Assembly (NCBI RefSeq): GCF_014672695.1
Contig: NZ_CP053923.1
Location: forward strand, 237,420 to 242,486
DNA: 5,067 nt
From: Defluviicoccus vanus
Lineage (GTDB): Bacteria > Pseudomonadota > Alphaproteobacteria > Rhodospirillales > Defluviicoccaceae
Reading direction: 5' to 3'
In this document: positions 1 to 4,831 of the stretch, in pieces
How the letters are laid out: every line of letters begins with the position of its first letter
Position numbering within the stretch: position 1 is the first letter of the stretch
The notes under the pieces: generated by a model
Databases searched by the model: none
Told to the model about the DNA's origin: nothing
What the model saw: only the letters and a program-made list of their open reading frames with translations
Program-made: the position numbers and the translations under genes

Positions 1-771
1 CAGCGGTTCTTCGTCACCCCGTCGGATAGTCTGGCGGTGCTCGCCGCCAACGCGACGCTGGCCCCGGGCTACGCCAAGGGTCTGACCGGCGTCGCCCGCT
101 CGATGCCGACCAGTCAGGCCGCCGACCGCGTTGCCGCCAAGCTTGGCATCGGCTGCTACGAGACACCGACGGGCTGGAAGTTCTTCGGCTCGCTGCTCGA
201 TGCCGACAAGGCGACGCTGTGCGGCGAAGAAAGCTTTGGCACCGGCTCCAACCATGTGCGCGAGAAGGATGGGCTGTGGGCGGTGCTGTTCTGGCTCAAT
301 GTTCTCGCCGCCCGCAAGGAGTCGGTCGAGGCGATCGTCCGCGAGCACTGGAAGACCTATGGGCGCAACTACTACTCGCGCCACGACTACGAAGCGGTGG
401 ACAGCGACGCCGCCAATGGCCTCGTTGCTCATCTGCGCGACCAGCTGCCGACGCTGCCCGGCAAGAAGCTCGGCGCCTACGAGGTCTCCTACGCCGACGA
501 CTTCAGCTACACCGATCCCGTCGACAACAGCGTGACGACGAAGCAGGGGATCCGCGTCGGCTTCACTGACGGCTCGCGCGTCGTCTTCCGCCTGTCCGGC
601 ACCGGCACCGAAGGGGCGACCCTGCGCATCTATGTGGAGAAGTACGAGCCCGACCCGGCCAAGCACGACCAGGACACTCAGGCGATGCTGGCCGAATTGA
701 TCACCATCGCCAACACTCTGGCAGAGGTGAAAACCCGCACCGGCCGCGAACAGCCGACGGTTATCACCTGA
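1..771 (+). CDS. pgm: Phosphoglucomutase (alpha-D-glucose type), C-terminal half, 5' end outside window
   Basis: The frame is open from base 1 and ends at TGA 769-771, giving 256 residues of a family that is normally about 545 long, so the N-terminal half with the phosphoserine lies outside the window. The enzyme interconverts glucose 1-phosphate and glucose 6-phosphate in the cytoplasm, linking glycolysis to glycogen and surface sugar synthesis. Visible hallmarks, numbered in this fragment: FFVTPSDSLAVLAAN at 3-17; ETPTGWKFF at 54-62; the sugar-binding loop GEESFG at 75-80, followed by a GSNHVREKDGLWA segment; and the C-terminal phosphate-binding loop RLSGTGTEGATLRIY at 197-211. The GEESFG and SGTG loops and the spacing match the Pgm branch of the hexophosphate mutase superfamily rather than phosphomannomutase or GlmM. 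The reading frame is intact and all the expected loops of this half are present. It converges on mazG. Confidence 0.95.
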   Translation, partial: QRFFVTPSDSLAVLAANATLAPGYAKGLTGVARSMPTSQAADRVAAKLGIGCYETPTGWKFFGSLLDADKATLCGEESFGTGSNHVREKDGLWAVLFWLNVLAARKESVEAIVREHWKTYGRNYYSRHDYEAVDSDAANGLVAHLRDQLPTLPGKKLGAYEVSYADDFSYTDPVDNSVTTKQGIRVGFTDGSRVVFRLSGTGTEGATLRIYVEKYEPDPAKHDQDTQAMLAELITIANTLAEVKTRTGREQPTVIT

Positions 772-808
772 GGTTCGCGCGTGCCGATGACCGCTTCGCC
801 CGACGCAC

Positions 809-832
809 CCTCTCTTGTGAGGAAAGGAGAGG
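809..832. terminator. Candidate bidirectional hairpin between convergent pgm and mazG
   Basis: CCTCTC (809-814) pairs with GAGAGG (827-832) around a 12-nt loop, 38 bp after the pgm stop. No T-run follows on either strand, so it is not a classical intrinsic terminator. The 3' arm continues into GGATCGGGGTGAGGG, a wording seen in widely dispersed intergenic repeats of GC-rich proteobacteria (recalled, not searched). It may therefore be a degenerate repeat copy that serves as a transcript end for the convergent genes. Confidence 0.35.
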
Positions 833-844
833 ATCGGGGTGAGG

Positions 845-858
845 GCGGTCGCGACCGC
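845..858. repeat. Perfect 14-bp palindrome GCGGTCGCGACCGC
   Basis: The 14 bases equal their own reverse complement, and as RNA could form a five-pair stem with a CGCG loop. It lies 13 bp after the hairpin at 809-832 and 42 bp beyond the mazG stop. Together the two structures may mark the transcript ends of the convergent genes. There is no T-tract, and a protein-binding site is an alternative. Confidence 0.4.
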
Positions 859-900
859 TAACAGCAGGGAGCAGAAGGGGCCACATCGCTCCTTCCGCTC

Positions 901-1710
901 TCAGCGCTGCTCCCGCTTCGCCTGCTGCCACAGCGCTTCCAACTGATCCAGCGACAGCGTCGCATCCTCTTCATCTCCTGCCTGAGCAAGCGTCTCGACG
1001 CGTCGGAAACGGCGCTCGAATTTCCGATTTGCCTGGCGCATGACCTCTTCGGCGTCGAGCCCCAGCTTGCGAGCCACATTGGCACAGCAGAAGAGGACAT
1101 CGCCCATCTCGTCGGTGATCGCGTCCGCCGCGGCATCCTCGGCAAGCGCCTGGCGCAATTCGGCCAGTTCCTCGTCGAGTTTGGCGAGGGCGCCGGCGGC
1201 ATCCGGCCAATCGAAACCCATCAGCGCCGCCCGCTTCTGCAGCTTGACCGCGCGCAGCAGCGCCGGCAGAGCCTGCGGCACGTCGTCAAGGAGGCTCACC
1301 GACGCCGCGCCGTCATTGGCGGCGGCGGTGGTGCGTTCCGCCGCCTTGTGGCGCTCCCAGGCCCGCGTCTGCGCCTGTGCATCGGCAATGGACGCATCAG
1401 CAAAAACATGAGGATGGCGGCGGATCATCTTGGCACAGATGGCATCGACCACGTCGACGAAGGCGAAAGCGCCGTCCTCTTCGGCGATCCGGGCATGGAA
1501 CACCACCTGGAACAGCAGATCACCCAACTCGTCGCGTAGGGCCTGCATCTGCTGGCGCTGGATGGCATCCGCCACCTCGTAGGCTTCCTCGATCGTGTAA
1601 GGGGCGATGCTGGCGAAGGTCTGCTCGATATCCCACGGACAGCCGCCTTCGGGCGCACGCAGCCGGGCCATGATCTCCAGCAACCGATCCATGTCATGCC
1701 GTTTGGTCAT
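901..1710 (-). CDS. mazG: Nucleoside triphosphate pyrophosphohydrolase MazG
   Basis: A 269-residue protein, close to the 263 of E. coli MazG. The family hydrolyses (d)NTPs to NMP plus pyrophosphate, cleaning the nucleotide pool and influencing stress responses; it is cytoplasmic. Two tandem all-alpha MazG domains are visible. The N-terminal one has GGCPWD at 22-27, EEAYE (EExxE) at 41-45 and ELGD (ExxD) at 61-64, then RRHPHVF at 97-103. The linker KLQKRAALMGFDWPD lies at 156-170. The C-terminal one has EELAE at 180-184 and EMGD at 201-204. All metal-binding acidic residues expected from the motifs are present, so it is probably active. The ATG at 1710 is chosen because AGGAG sits 5 nt upstream and homology begins within a few residues; an upstream start at 1791 would add 27 residues that do not look like the family. 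It lies downstream of, and codirectional with, the broken Nudix gene. Despite the name it is not part of the MazEF-like pair at the right end. Confidence 0.95.
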   Translation of the reverse strand: MTKRHDMDRLLEIMARLRAPEGGCPWDIEQTFASIAPYTIEEAYEVADAIQRQQMQALRDELGDLLFQVVFHARIAEEDGAFAFVDVVDAICAKMIRRHPHVFADASIADAQAQTRAWERHKAAERTTAAANDGAASVSLLDDVPQALPALLRAVKLQKRAALMGFDWPDAAGALAKLDEELAELRQALAEDAAADAITDEMGDVLFCCANVARKLGLDAEEVMRQANRKFERRFRRVETLAQAGDEEDATLSLDQLEALWQQAKREQR

Positions 1711-1715
1711 CGGCT

Positions 1716-1720
1716 CTCCT
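1716..1720 (-). promoter_or_regulatory. Shine-Dalgarno sequence of mazG
   Basis: On the minus strand AGGAG is followed by 5 nt (AGCCG) and then the ATG at 1710. This site decides the start of mazG in favour of 1710 over the longer open frame beginning at 1791. Confidence 0.8.
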
Positions 1721-1812
1721 GCATGCGGGGACACCCTCGGCGGGCTGCCAAGCCGGCAGCAGACAACCGCGCGCGGAGAAAACCACGCCACACCGGCAGA
1801 TGCCAGCCTGCT

Positions 1813-2091
1813 TCAGCCGCCTGAGCCGCCGGCCGGCGCAGACCTACAGGCACCTTGCGGCAGACCCCAGAATCTGGCGCCAACTGGGTAGCGGTATTGC
1901 TCGACCAGATGCACCGAGCCGTCGGCCTCGACGGGGATGACGACGACGAAGTCCGGCCGTTCGACGACGCCATAGATGCCGGCGGCGCCATCGGCGCGCA
2001 GGATGGCGTCTTCGCGCACGGTCATCCAGCGGTTCCGGTAGACGACGCGGCTGCCGACGGTGCTGATCTCGGTCGCGGCGTTCTCGGCCAT
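1813..2091 (-). pseudogene. Nudix hydrolase, truncated before the Nudix box
   Basis: This reads as 92 residues from ATG 2091, with AGGAG four nt upstream, to TGA 1813-1815. The first ~70 residues look like the N-terminal half of an ADP-ribose pyrophosphatase-like Nudix protein: VYRNRWMTVREDAI, a beta strand FVVVIPV, HLVEQYRYPVG and RFWGLPQGAC, where relatives usually read FWELPQG. In an intact protein the catalytic box Gx5Ex7REUxEExGU would follow directly. Here the frame goes into an unrelated Arg/Ala/Gly/Ser-rich tail and stops, so the metal-binding glutamates and the rest of the fold are missing. A neighbouring frame carries AAEAGWHLP (about 1794-1820), which could be the end of a decayed box, but the C-terminal half is not recognisable before mazG. 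An intact enzyme would hydrolyse nucleoside diphosphate-X substrates; this one should not. A sequencing error alone would not restore the missing length. A short stand-alone protein is less likely. Confidence 0.75.
1827..1838. repeat. 12-bp palindrome CGCCGGCCGGCG at the Nudix breakpoint
   Basis: A perfect self-complementary sequence located where homology of the Nudix gene ends, flanked by the direct echo AGCCGCCTGAGCCGCC (1814-1830 region). Such GC-rich dyads and short direct repeats can promote deletion by slippage, so this may be the scar of the truncation. A chance occurrence in GC-rich DNA is possible. Confidence 0.4.
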
Positions 2092-2231
2092 GGGGCTCCT
2101 CGACGGCGGTGGGGGATGCGCCAGACTTTGCGCGGCACGGAAACGTCAGGCAAGGCGCAAAGGAGCCTGGCCGCTTACCGCATATCCTCAAGTCGCATAA
2201 GATTCATTATGGAAAATAGGTGATATCCGTT
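2092..2231. other. Intergenic stretch between Nudix remnant and repeat protein
   Basis: About 140 bp downstream of the TPR gene and upstream of the Nudix gene (both minus strand). It holds the Nudix Shine-Dalgarno AGGAG (2096-2100). The part near 2180-2231 is locally AT-richer and could hold the Nudix promoter, but I find no convincing -35/-10 pair. No strong hairpin with a T-run follows the TPR gene stop. Confidence 0.5.
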
Positions 2232-2720
2232 TCAGGGCTGAGGGTTGGCCAGCGAAGCGATTTTTTCGTCGAGCTCTCGCAGCCGGTTTTCGAAATCCGC
2301 GCGATGATGCTCCTGGCCAGCCTGCATGAAGACCGCGAACGCTGCACTCACCACCTCGTACGCTTCCCGCAGCATCGTCACGCTTCTTGTCCGCTCGCCG
2401 AGCGTGGAAAGCGCCAAGCCCAGGTTGTTCTGCGTTGCCGCCCAGTCGAGCGGCACCCGCTCGCGGGTCCGTTCCTCCAGCGCCGCCCGATACGCCGCCA
2501 CCGCATCCTCCAGCCGCGCCGTGCCGCTCTCACGCTCGCCGAGCCTCCAAAGTGCCAAGCCCAGGTTGTTCTGCTTTGCCGCCCAGTCTAGCGGTACTCG
2601 CTCGCGGGTCCGTTCCTCCAGCGCCGCCCGGTACGCCGCCACCGCATCCTCCAGCCGCGCCGTGCCGCTCTCGCGCTCGCCAAGCCTCCTAAGCGCATTG
2701 CCGAGGTTGTTCTGCGTCAT
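2232..2720 (-). CDS. C-terminal fragment of TPR repeat protein (after the opal codon)
   Basis: A 162-residue open frame from ATG 2720, two codons after the opal stop and in the same frame as the larger fragment, to TGA 2232-2234. The ATG is the conserved Met of the repeat motif AMTQNNLG, not a natural start, and no Shine-Dalgarno sequence precedes it. It contains most of repeat 8, all of repeat 9 (WAAKQNNLGLAL) and the divergent repeat 10 (WAATQNNLGLAL, then TLGERTRSVTMLREAYEVV). It ends in an amphipathic charged tail with ENRLRELDEKIASLA, a possible short coiled coil that caps the array. If the opal codon is a base-call error, or is read through, this is simply the C-terminus of the protein encoded upstream. 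Independent expression is unlikely. Confidence 0.6.
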   Translation of the reverse strand: MTQNNLGNALRRLGERESGTARLEDAVAAYRAALEERTRERVPLDWAAKQNNLGLALWRLGERESGTARLEDAVAAYRAALEERTRERVPLDWAATQNNLGLALSTLGERTRSVTMLREAYEVVSAAFAVFMQAGQEHHRADFENRLRELDEKIASLANPQP

Positions 2721-2723
2721 CGC

Positions 2724-2726
2724 TCA
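2724..2726 (-). other. In-frame opal codon replacing conserved Trp in repeat 8
   Basis: The + strand reads GCTCAGTCC where the copies at 2865 and 3006 read GCCCAGTC. The minus-strand codon is TGA instead of the TGG found at this position in the nine other repeats. The frame continues unchanged for 163 more codons. The other genes here (pgm, mazG, the antitoxin) use TGA as their stop, so recoding of TGA as Trp is not supported. Confidence 0.9.
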
Positions 2727-4493
2727 GTCCAGCGGCACCCGGTCGCGGGTCCGTTCCTCCAGTGCCGCCCGATAGGCCGCCACGGCTTCCTCCAGCCGCG
2801 CCGTGCCGCTCTCACGCTCGCCAAGCCTCCAAAGCGCATTGCCGAGGTTGTTCTGCGTCATCGCCCAGTCCAGCGGCACCCGGTCGCGGGTCCGTTCCTC
2901 CAGTGCCGCCCGATAGGCCGCCACGGCTTCCTCCAGCCGCGCCGTGCCGCTCTCGCGCTCGCCGAGCGACGCAAGTGCGGTGCCCAGGTTGGTCTGCGTC
3001 ATCGCCCAGTCGAGCGGCACCCGCTCGCGGGTCCGTTCCTCCAGTGCCGCCCGATAGGCCGCCACGGCTTCCTCCAGCCGCGCCGTGCCGCTCTCGCGCT
3101 CGCCGAGCGACGCAAGTGCGGTGCCCAGGTTGGTCTGCGTCATCGCCCAGTCGAGCGGCACCCGCTCGCGGGTCCGTTCCTCCAGCGCCGCCCGATAGGC
3201 GACCACGGCTTCCTCCAGCCGCGCCGTGCCGCTCTCGCGCTCGCCGAGCGCCGAAAGCGCGTTCCCCAGGTTGTTCTGCGTCATCGCCCAGTCGAGCGGC
3301 ACCCGGTCGCGGGTCAATTCCTCCAGCGCCGCCCGATACGCCGCCACCGCGTCCTCCAGCCGCGCCGTGCTGCTTTCGCGCTCGCCGAGCGCCGTAAGCG
3401 CGTTCCCCAGGTTGTTCTGCGTCATCGCCCAGTCTAGCGGCACCCGCTCGCGGGTCCGTTCCTCCAGCGCCGCCCGATAGGCGACCACGGCTTCCTCCAG
3501 CCGCGCCGTGCCGCTCTCTCGCGCGCCGAGCGTCGAAAGAGCGTTGCCGAGGTTGTTCTGCGTCATCGCCCAGTCAAGCGGCACCCGCTCGCGGGTGTAC
3601 TCCTCCAGCGCCGCCCGATACGCCGCCACCGCGTCCTCCAGCCGCGCCGTGCCGCTCTCGCGCTCGCCGAGCCTCGACAGAGCGTTGCCCAGGTTGTTCT
3701 GGGTCATCGCCCAGGCCAGCGGCACCCGGTCGCGGGTTCGTTCCGCCAACGCCTCACGATAAATCGTCACCGCCTCCTCGAGCGGCGCGTCCTTCCCCGA
3801 TTGCGCACCCAGCGTTTGCAACGCATCGGCGAGGATAACGCGCGCCGCGCTCAATGCAGCGGCGTCCCACTCAGGGCGTCCTGAACCTGCTTGCAAGAGG
3901 TGGTGCACGCGGGCGATGAACGAGGGCAATCGATCGGCGACGTATGTGCCATCTTTGGCGCTGAACTCTGCATCCTGTGTCGAAACGACGAGGCGGAGCA
4001 CATCCGCCAGATCATTCCAGAACACTTTTGGCAGGCTAAATACCGTGCCGCTTTCGATACCGTATTGTTTTGGCTTCCCGCCGGCCCCGCCAACGGCCGT
4101 GGTGAGGTATAGATCCGGTTTCGTTTCAGCGCCGTGGTGAAGGATGCTCCCCCAGATCAGGATCGATGCGCCGCTTTTGGCCAGCAATTGCCGCGCTTGG
4201 TCGTGGCCTTGCCGTTCTGCCTGATCGGGGACCGACCCCTCAACGGCGATGGTCCGGTTGAAATCGAGGACTTGCACTCCCTCGAATTCGCGCAACAACC
4301 GGATGATGAGTTGCTTCTGGCTTGGATTGGCATCGTCGTCCTGCAAATCGGCGACGGCCACGGACAAACGCTGCGGATCGGCTTTCGGCAACGCCTCACG
4401 CGCGAAATAGTCGACCAGCGGACGGACGCCGGGCCAGCGAGTGACACTATCCCACTGCGTCCAGGAATAGGCTGCCGCTACCACGACGGCCAA
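2724..4493 (-). CDS. TPR repeat protein with TolB/FlgO-like N-terminal domain (main fragment)
   Basis: The longest open frame in the window: 589 residues from a TTG at 4493 to the opal codon 2724-2726. Residues 1-11 are only the second half of a membrane helix, so the TTG is a frame edge rather than a convincing start. Residues 12-42 (WDSVTRWPGVRPLVDYF) form a juxtamembrane linker. About 43-135 form an alpha/beta domain: strand LSVAVADLQ, then a helix LIIRLLREFEGVQVL, then HDQARQLLAKSGASILIWGSI and LYLTT. The ordering resembles TolB-N/FlgO-like domains (tentative). About 135-235 is helical with no family recognised. Residues 235-251 are half a repeat, and 252-589 are seven full 47-residue units plus the start of an eighth, each built around LDWAMTQNNLGNAL, LGERESGTARLE and AVAAYRAALEE. 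Such arrays are protein-binding superhelices. Lesions at both ends suggest it is not made as a full product. Confidence 0.7.
   Translation of the reverse strand: MAVVVAAAYSWTQWDSVTRWPGVRPLVDYFAREALPKADPQRLSVAVADLQDDDANPSQKQLIIRLLREFEGVQVLDFNRTIAVEGSVPDQAERQGHDQARQLLAKSGASILIWGSILHHGAETKPDLYLTTAVGGAGGKPKQYGIESGTVFSLPKVFWNDLADVLRLVVSTQDAEFSAKDGTYVADRLPSFIARVHHLLQAGSGRPEWDAAALSAARVILADALQTLGAQSGKDAPLEEAVTIYREALAERTRDRVPLAWAMTQNNLGNALSRLGERESGTARLEDAVAAYRAALEEYTRERVPLDWAMTQNNLGNALSTLGARESGTARLEEAVVAYRAALEERTRERVPLDWAMTQNNLGNALTALGERESSTARLEDAVAAYRAALEELTRDRVPLDWAMTQNNLGNALSALGERESGTARLEEAVVAYRAALEERTRERVPLDWAMTQTNLGTALASLGERESGTARLEEAVAAYRAALEERTRERVPLDWAMTQTNLGTALASLGERESGTARLEEAVAAYRAALEERTRDRVPLDWAMTQNNLGNALWRLGERESGTARLEEAVAAYRAALEERTRDRVPLD
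2884..3185. repeat. Perfect tandem 141-bp duplication inside the TPR array
   Basis: Bases 2884-3044 are identical to 3025-3185: 161 matching positions at a 141-bp shift, bounded by mismatches at 2883/3024 (G/C) and 3045/3186 (T/C). The repeats involved, fifth and sixth, have the same 47-residue protein sequence, and neighbouring units differ more. This is a recent unit duplication or gene conversion. Confidence 0.95.
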
Positions 4494-4504
4494 GCCGATC
4501 AGGG

Positions 4505-4508
4505 CCCC
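4505..4508 (-). other. Frameshift at a G run in the membrane-helix coding region
   Basis: On the minus strand the frame reading TRKIITRFGLWG reaches TGGGGCCCTG. Adding one G would give TGG GGG GCC CTG (W-G-A-L) and continue into IGLAVVVAAAYSW, completing a hydrophobic helix with basic residues on its N-terminal side. Without it the upstream frame ends in an Arg/Gly-rich tail and the downstream frame has no upstream start (TAA at 4524-4526). The indel lies in a homopolymer, so a sequencing error is possible. Confidence 0.8.
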
Positions 4509-4575
4509 ACAACCCGAAGCGGGTTATGATTTTTCGCGTGATCCATTCCCATAGTGTTTTAGGCTGTTCGTACAC
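4509..4575 (-). other. Juxtamembrane and first half of transmembrane segment (shifted frame)
   Basis: From a possible GTG at 4575 the frame reads VYEQPKTLWEWITRKIITR and then FGLWG, and joins the TPR protein by the one-base shift just downstream. The RK/R cluster before the hydrophobic helix gives a positive-inside signal, placing the N-terminal (TIR) side in the cytoplasm. A G-rich stretch (GGCGGGGGAT) precedes the GTG, but it is not a clear ribosome site. I read this as the linker of the former TIR protein rather than a separate gene. Confidence 0.6.
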
Positions 4576-4616
4576 GATCCCCCGCCCCCATAACGAAGCG
4601 CGTTGCCTCACACATG

Positions 4617-4712
4617 CTACAGTGATGGTGCGTTGGCCTGATCGAAGCAAACCACGAACCGATTCACCTCGCTGCGGCGATAGCTGATGAAGATTGCCCC
4701 CGGTTCGGCCAT
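4617..4712 (-). pseudogene. TIR domain N-terminal remnant
   Basis: A 31-codon frame from ATG 4712 to TAG 4617-4619. Residues 1-15 are MAEPGAIFISYRRSE. The IFISYRR stretch is the first beta strand and following loop that open the bacterial TIR domain (TIR_2 type), and a start a few residues before it is typical. After it, VNRFVVCFDQANAPSL does not continue as a recognisable TIR domain: there is no BB-loop region, no catalytic-Glu helix and no D-rich strand, and no other frame up to 4575 supplies them. The start is preceded by a divergent candidate promoter about 30 bp upstream and a weak AGGG. An intact TIR would signal by cleaving NAD or making cyclic nucleotides, or scaffold partners. This piece cannot fold. 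A chance match is unlikely, because the motif sits at an ATG, in the right strand and place for a TIR-TM-TPR protein. Confidence 0.75.
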
Positions 4713-4742
4713 GGCGGAGCGCCCTACCCCCTTTGCCCCTCC

Positions 4743-4770
4743 GTTATACCTTTGTTCCCACCAGGCGCAA
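4743..4770 (-). promoter_or_regulatory. Candidate promoter of the TIR-TPR gene
   Basis: On the minus strand TTGCGC (4770-4765), a 16-nt spacer and TATAAC (4748-4743) resemble a sigma-70-type promoter. The expected start near 4736 would leave a leader of about 25 nt before ATG 4712. The -35 box lies inside the inverted repeat 4764-4791. Confidence 0.5.
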
Positions 4771-4791
4771 TGGCTTGCCGCCGATTGCGCC
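4764..4791. repeat. Inverted repeat GGCGCAAT / ATTGCGCC between divergent genes
   Basis: Two perfect 8-bp arms (4764-4771 and 4784-4791) are separated by 12 nt. Each arm contains TTGCGC reading outward, which fits as the -35 box of the divergent promoters. It may also be a regulator-binding dyad. No T-run follows, so a terminator role is not favoured. Confidence 0.6.
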
Positions 4792-4813
4792 CGTCGCTGA
4801 GAAACGGTAACAT
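4785..4813 (+). promoter_or_regulatory. Candidate promoter of the antitoxin-toxin operon
   Basis: TTGCGC (4785-4790), a 17-nt spacer and TAACAT (4808-4813) give a plausible -35/-10 pair. Transcription would begin around 4820, leaving a short leader that still contains the GAGGTGA ribosome site before ATG 4832. The -10 box lies within the palindrome 4806-4819. Confidence 0.5.
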
Positions 4814-4819
4814 GTTACC
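4806..4819. promoter_or_regulatory. Palindromic operator candidate GGTAACATGTTACC
   Basis: A perfect 14-bp palindrome, 12 bp before the antitoxin start and covering its candidate -10 box. Toxin-antitoxin operons are typically repressed by antitoxin or toxin-antitoxin complexes binding such dyads at the promoter, so this is the likely autoregulatory operator. Binding is inferred, not shown. Confidence 0.6.
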
Positions 4820-4831
4820 TGTGAGGTGAGC

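Larger units (their letters stand above)
2331..3791 (-). repeat. Array of ten 141-bp (47-residue) TPR-like units
   Basis: Anchored on the Trp codon of the DWAMTQ motif, units recur exactly every 141 bp: Trp codons begin on the + strand at 3711, 3570, 3429, 3288, 3147, 3006, 2865, 2724 (opal), 2583 and 2442. Half a unit (APLEEAVTIYREALAE) precedes the first, and the tenth degenerates. The 47-residue length is longer than the 34-residue classical TPR and nearer the long units of kinesin-light-chain type. Units 1-4, 7 and 8 read NNLGNAL, units 5 and 6 read TNLGTAL, and units 9 and 10 read NNLGLAL. Confidence 0.95.
2232..4712 (-). pseudogene. Decayed TIR - transmembrane - TolB-like - TPR repeat protein (whole locus)
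   Basis: Reading the minus strand from ATG 4712 gives, in order: the first strand of a TIR domain (MAEPGAIFISYRRSE); a short unrecognised stretch ending at TAG 4617-4619; a frame with basic and aromatic residues (TLWEWITRKIITR) leading into a hydrophobic helix; a one-base shift at the G run 4505-4508 that joins the rest of the helix (ALIGLAVVVAAAYSW); an alpha/beta domain; ten 47-residue TPR-like units; and a charged tail ending at TGA 2232-2234. In-frame opal codon 2724-2726 splits the last part. The TIR and TPR sections share one reading phase and the membrane section is in another, so a deletion in the TIR domain and the G-run indel largely offset one another. Intact TIR domains are about 130-150 residues and nearly all of this one is gone. 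I infer a pseudogene of a membrane-anchored TIR-TPR receptor. The family link for TIR and TPR is strong; the defence role is inference. Confidence 0.75.

Noticed and set aside
1711..1791. Longer mazG start at 1791
   Set aside because: The extra 27 residues do not resemble MazG, while the ATG at 1710 has AGGAG at good spacing and matches the family length.
1855..2223. Plus-strand 122-residue open frame
   Set aside because: It runs antisense to the Nudix reading and is Asp/Gly-rich, with no family resemblance.
2724..2726. TGA read as tryptophan through an alternative genetic code
   Set aside because: The pgm, mazG and antitoxin frames here end in TGA at their expected lengths, and all other repeat Trp codons are TGG.
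2326..3762. Long plus-strand open frames opposite the TPR array (for example 2762-3397 and 2326-2775)
   Set aside because: They are themselves periodic at 141 bp and rich in Arg/Ser/Pro/Ala, as expected for antisense frames of a GC-rich tandem repeat. No start signals or family motifs.
2331..3791. CRISPR-like appearance of a long tandem array
   Set aside because: The 141-bp units abut directly with no unique spacers and encode a continuous repeat protein.
4447..4650. 67-residue minus-strand frame as an independent gene
   Set aside because: Its middle is the basic and hydrophobic lead-in to the TPR protein helix, and its ends are low-complexity read-out. It is better explained as part of the frameshifted gene.
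4826..4831. GTG at 4826 as antitoxin start
   Set aside because: It overlaps the GAGGTGA ribosome site itself and has no ribosome site of its own upstream; ATG 4832 is better placed.
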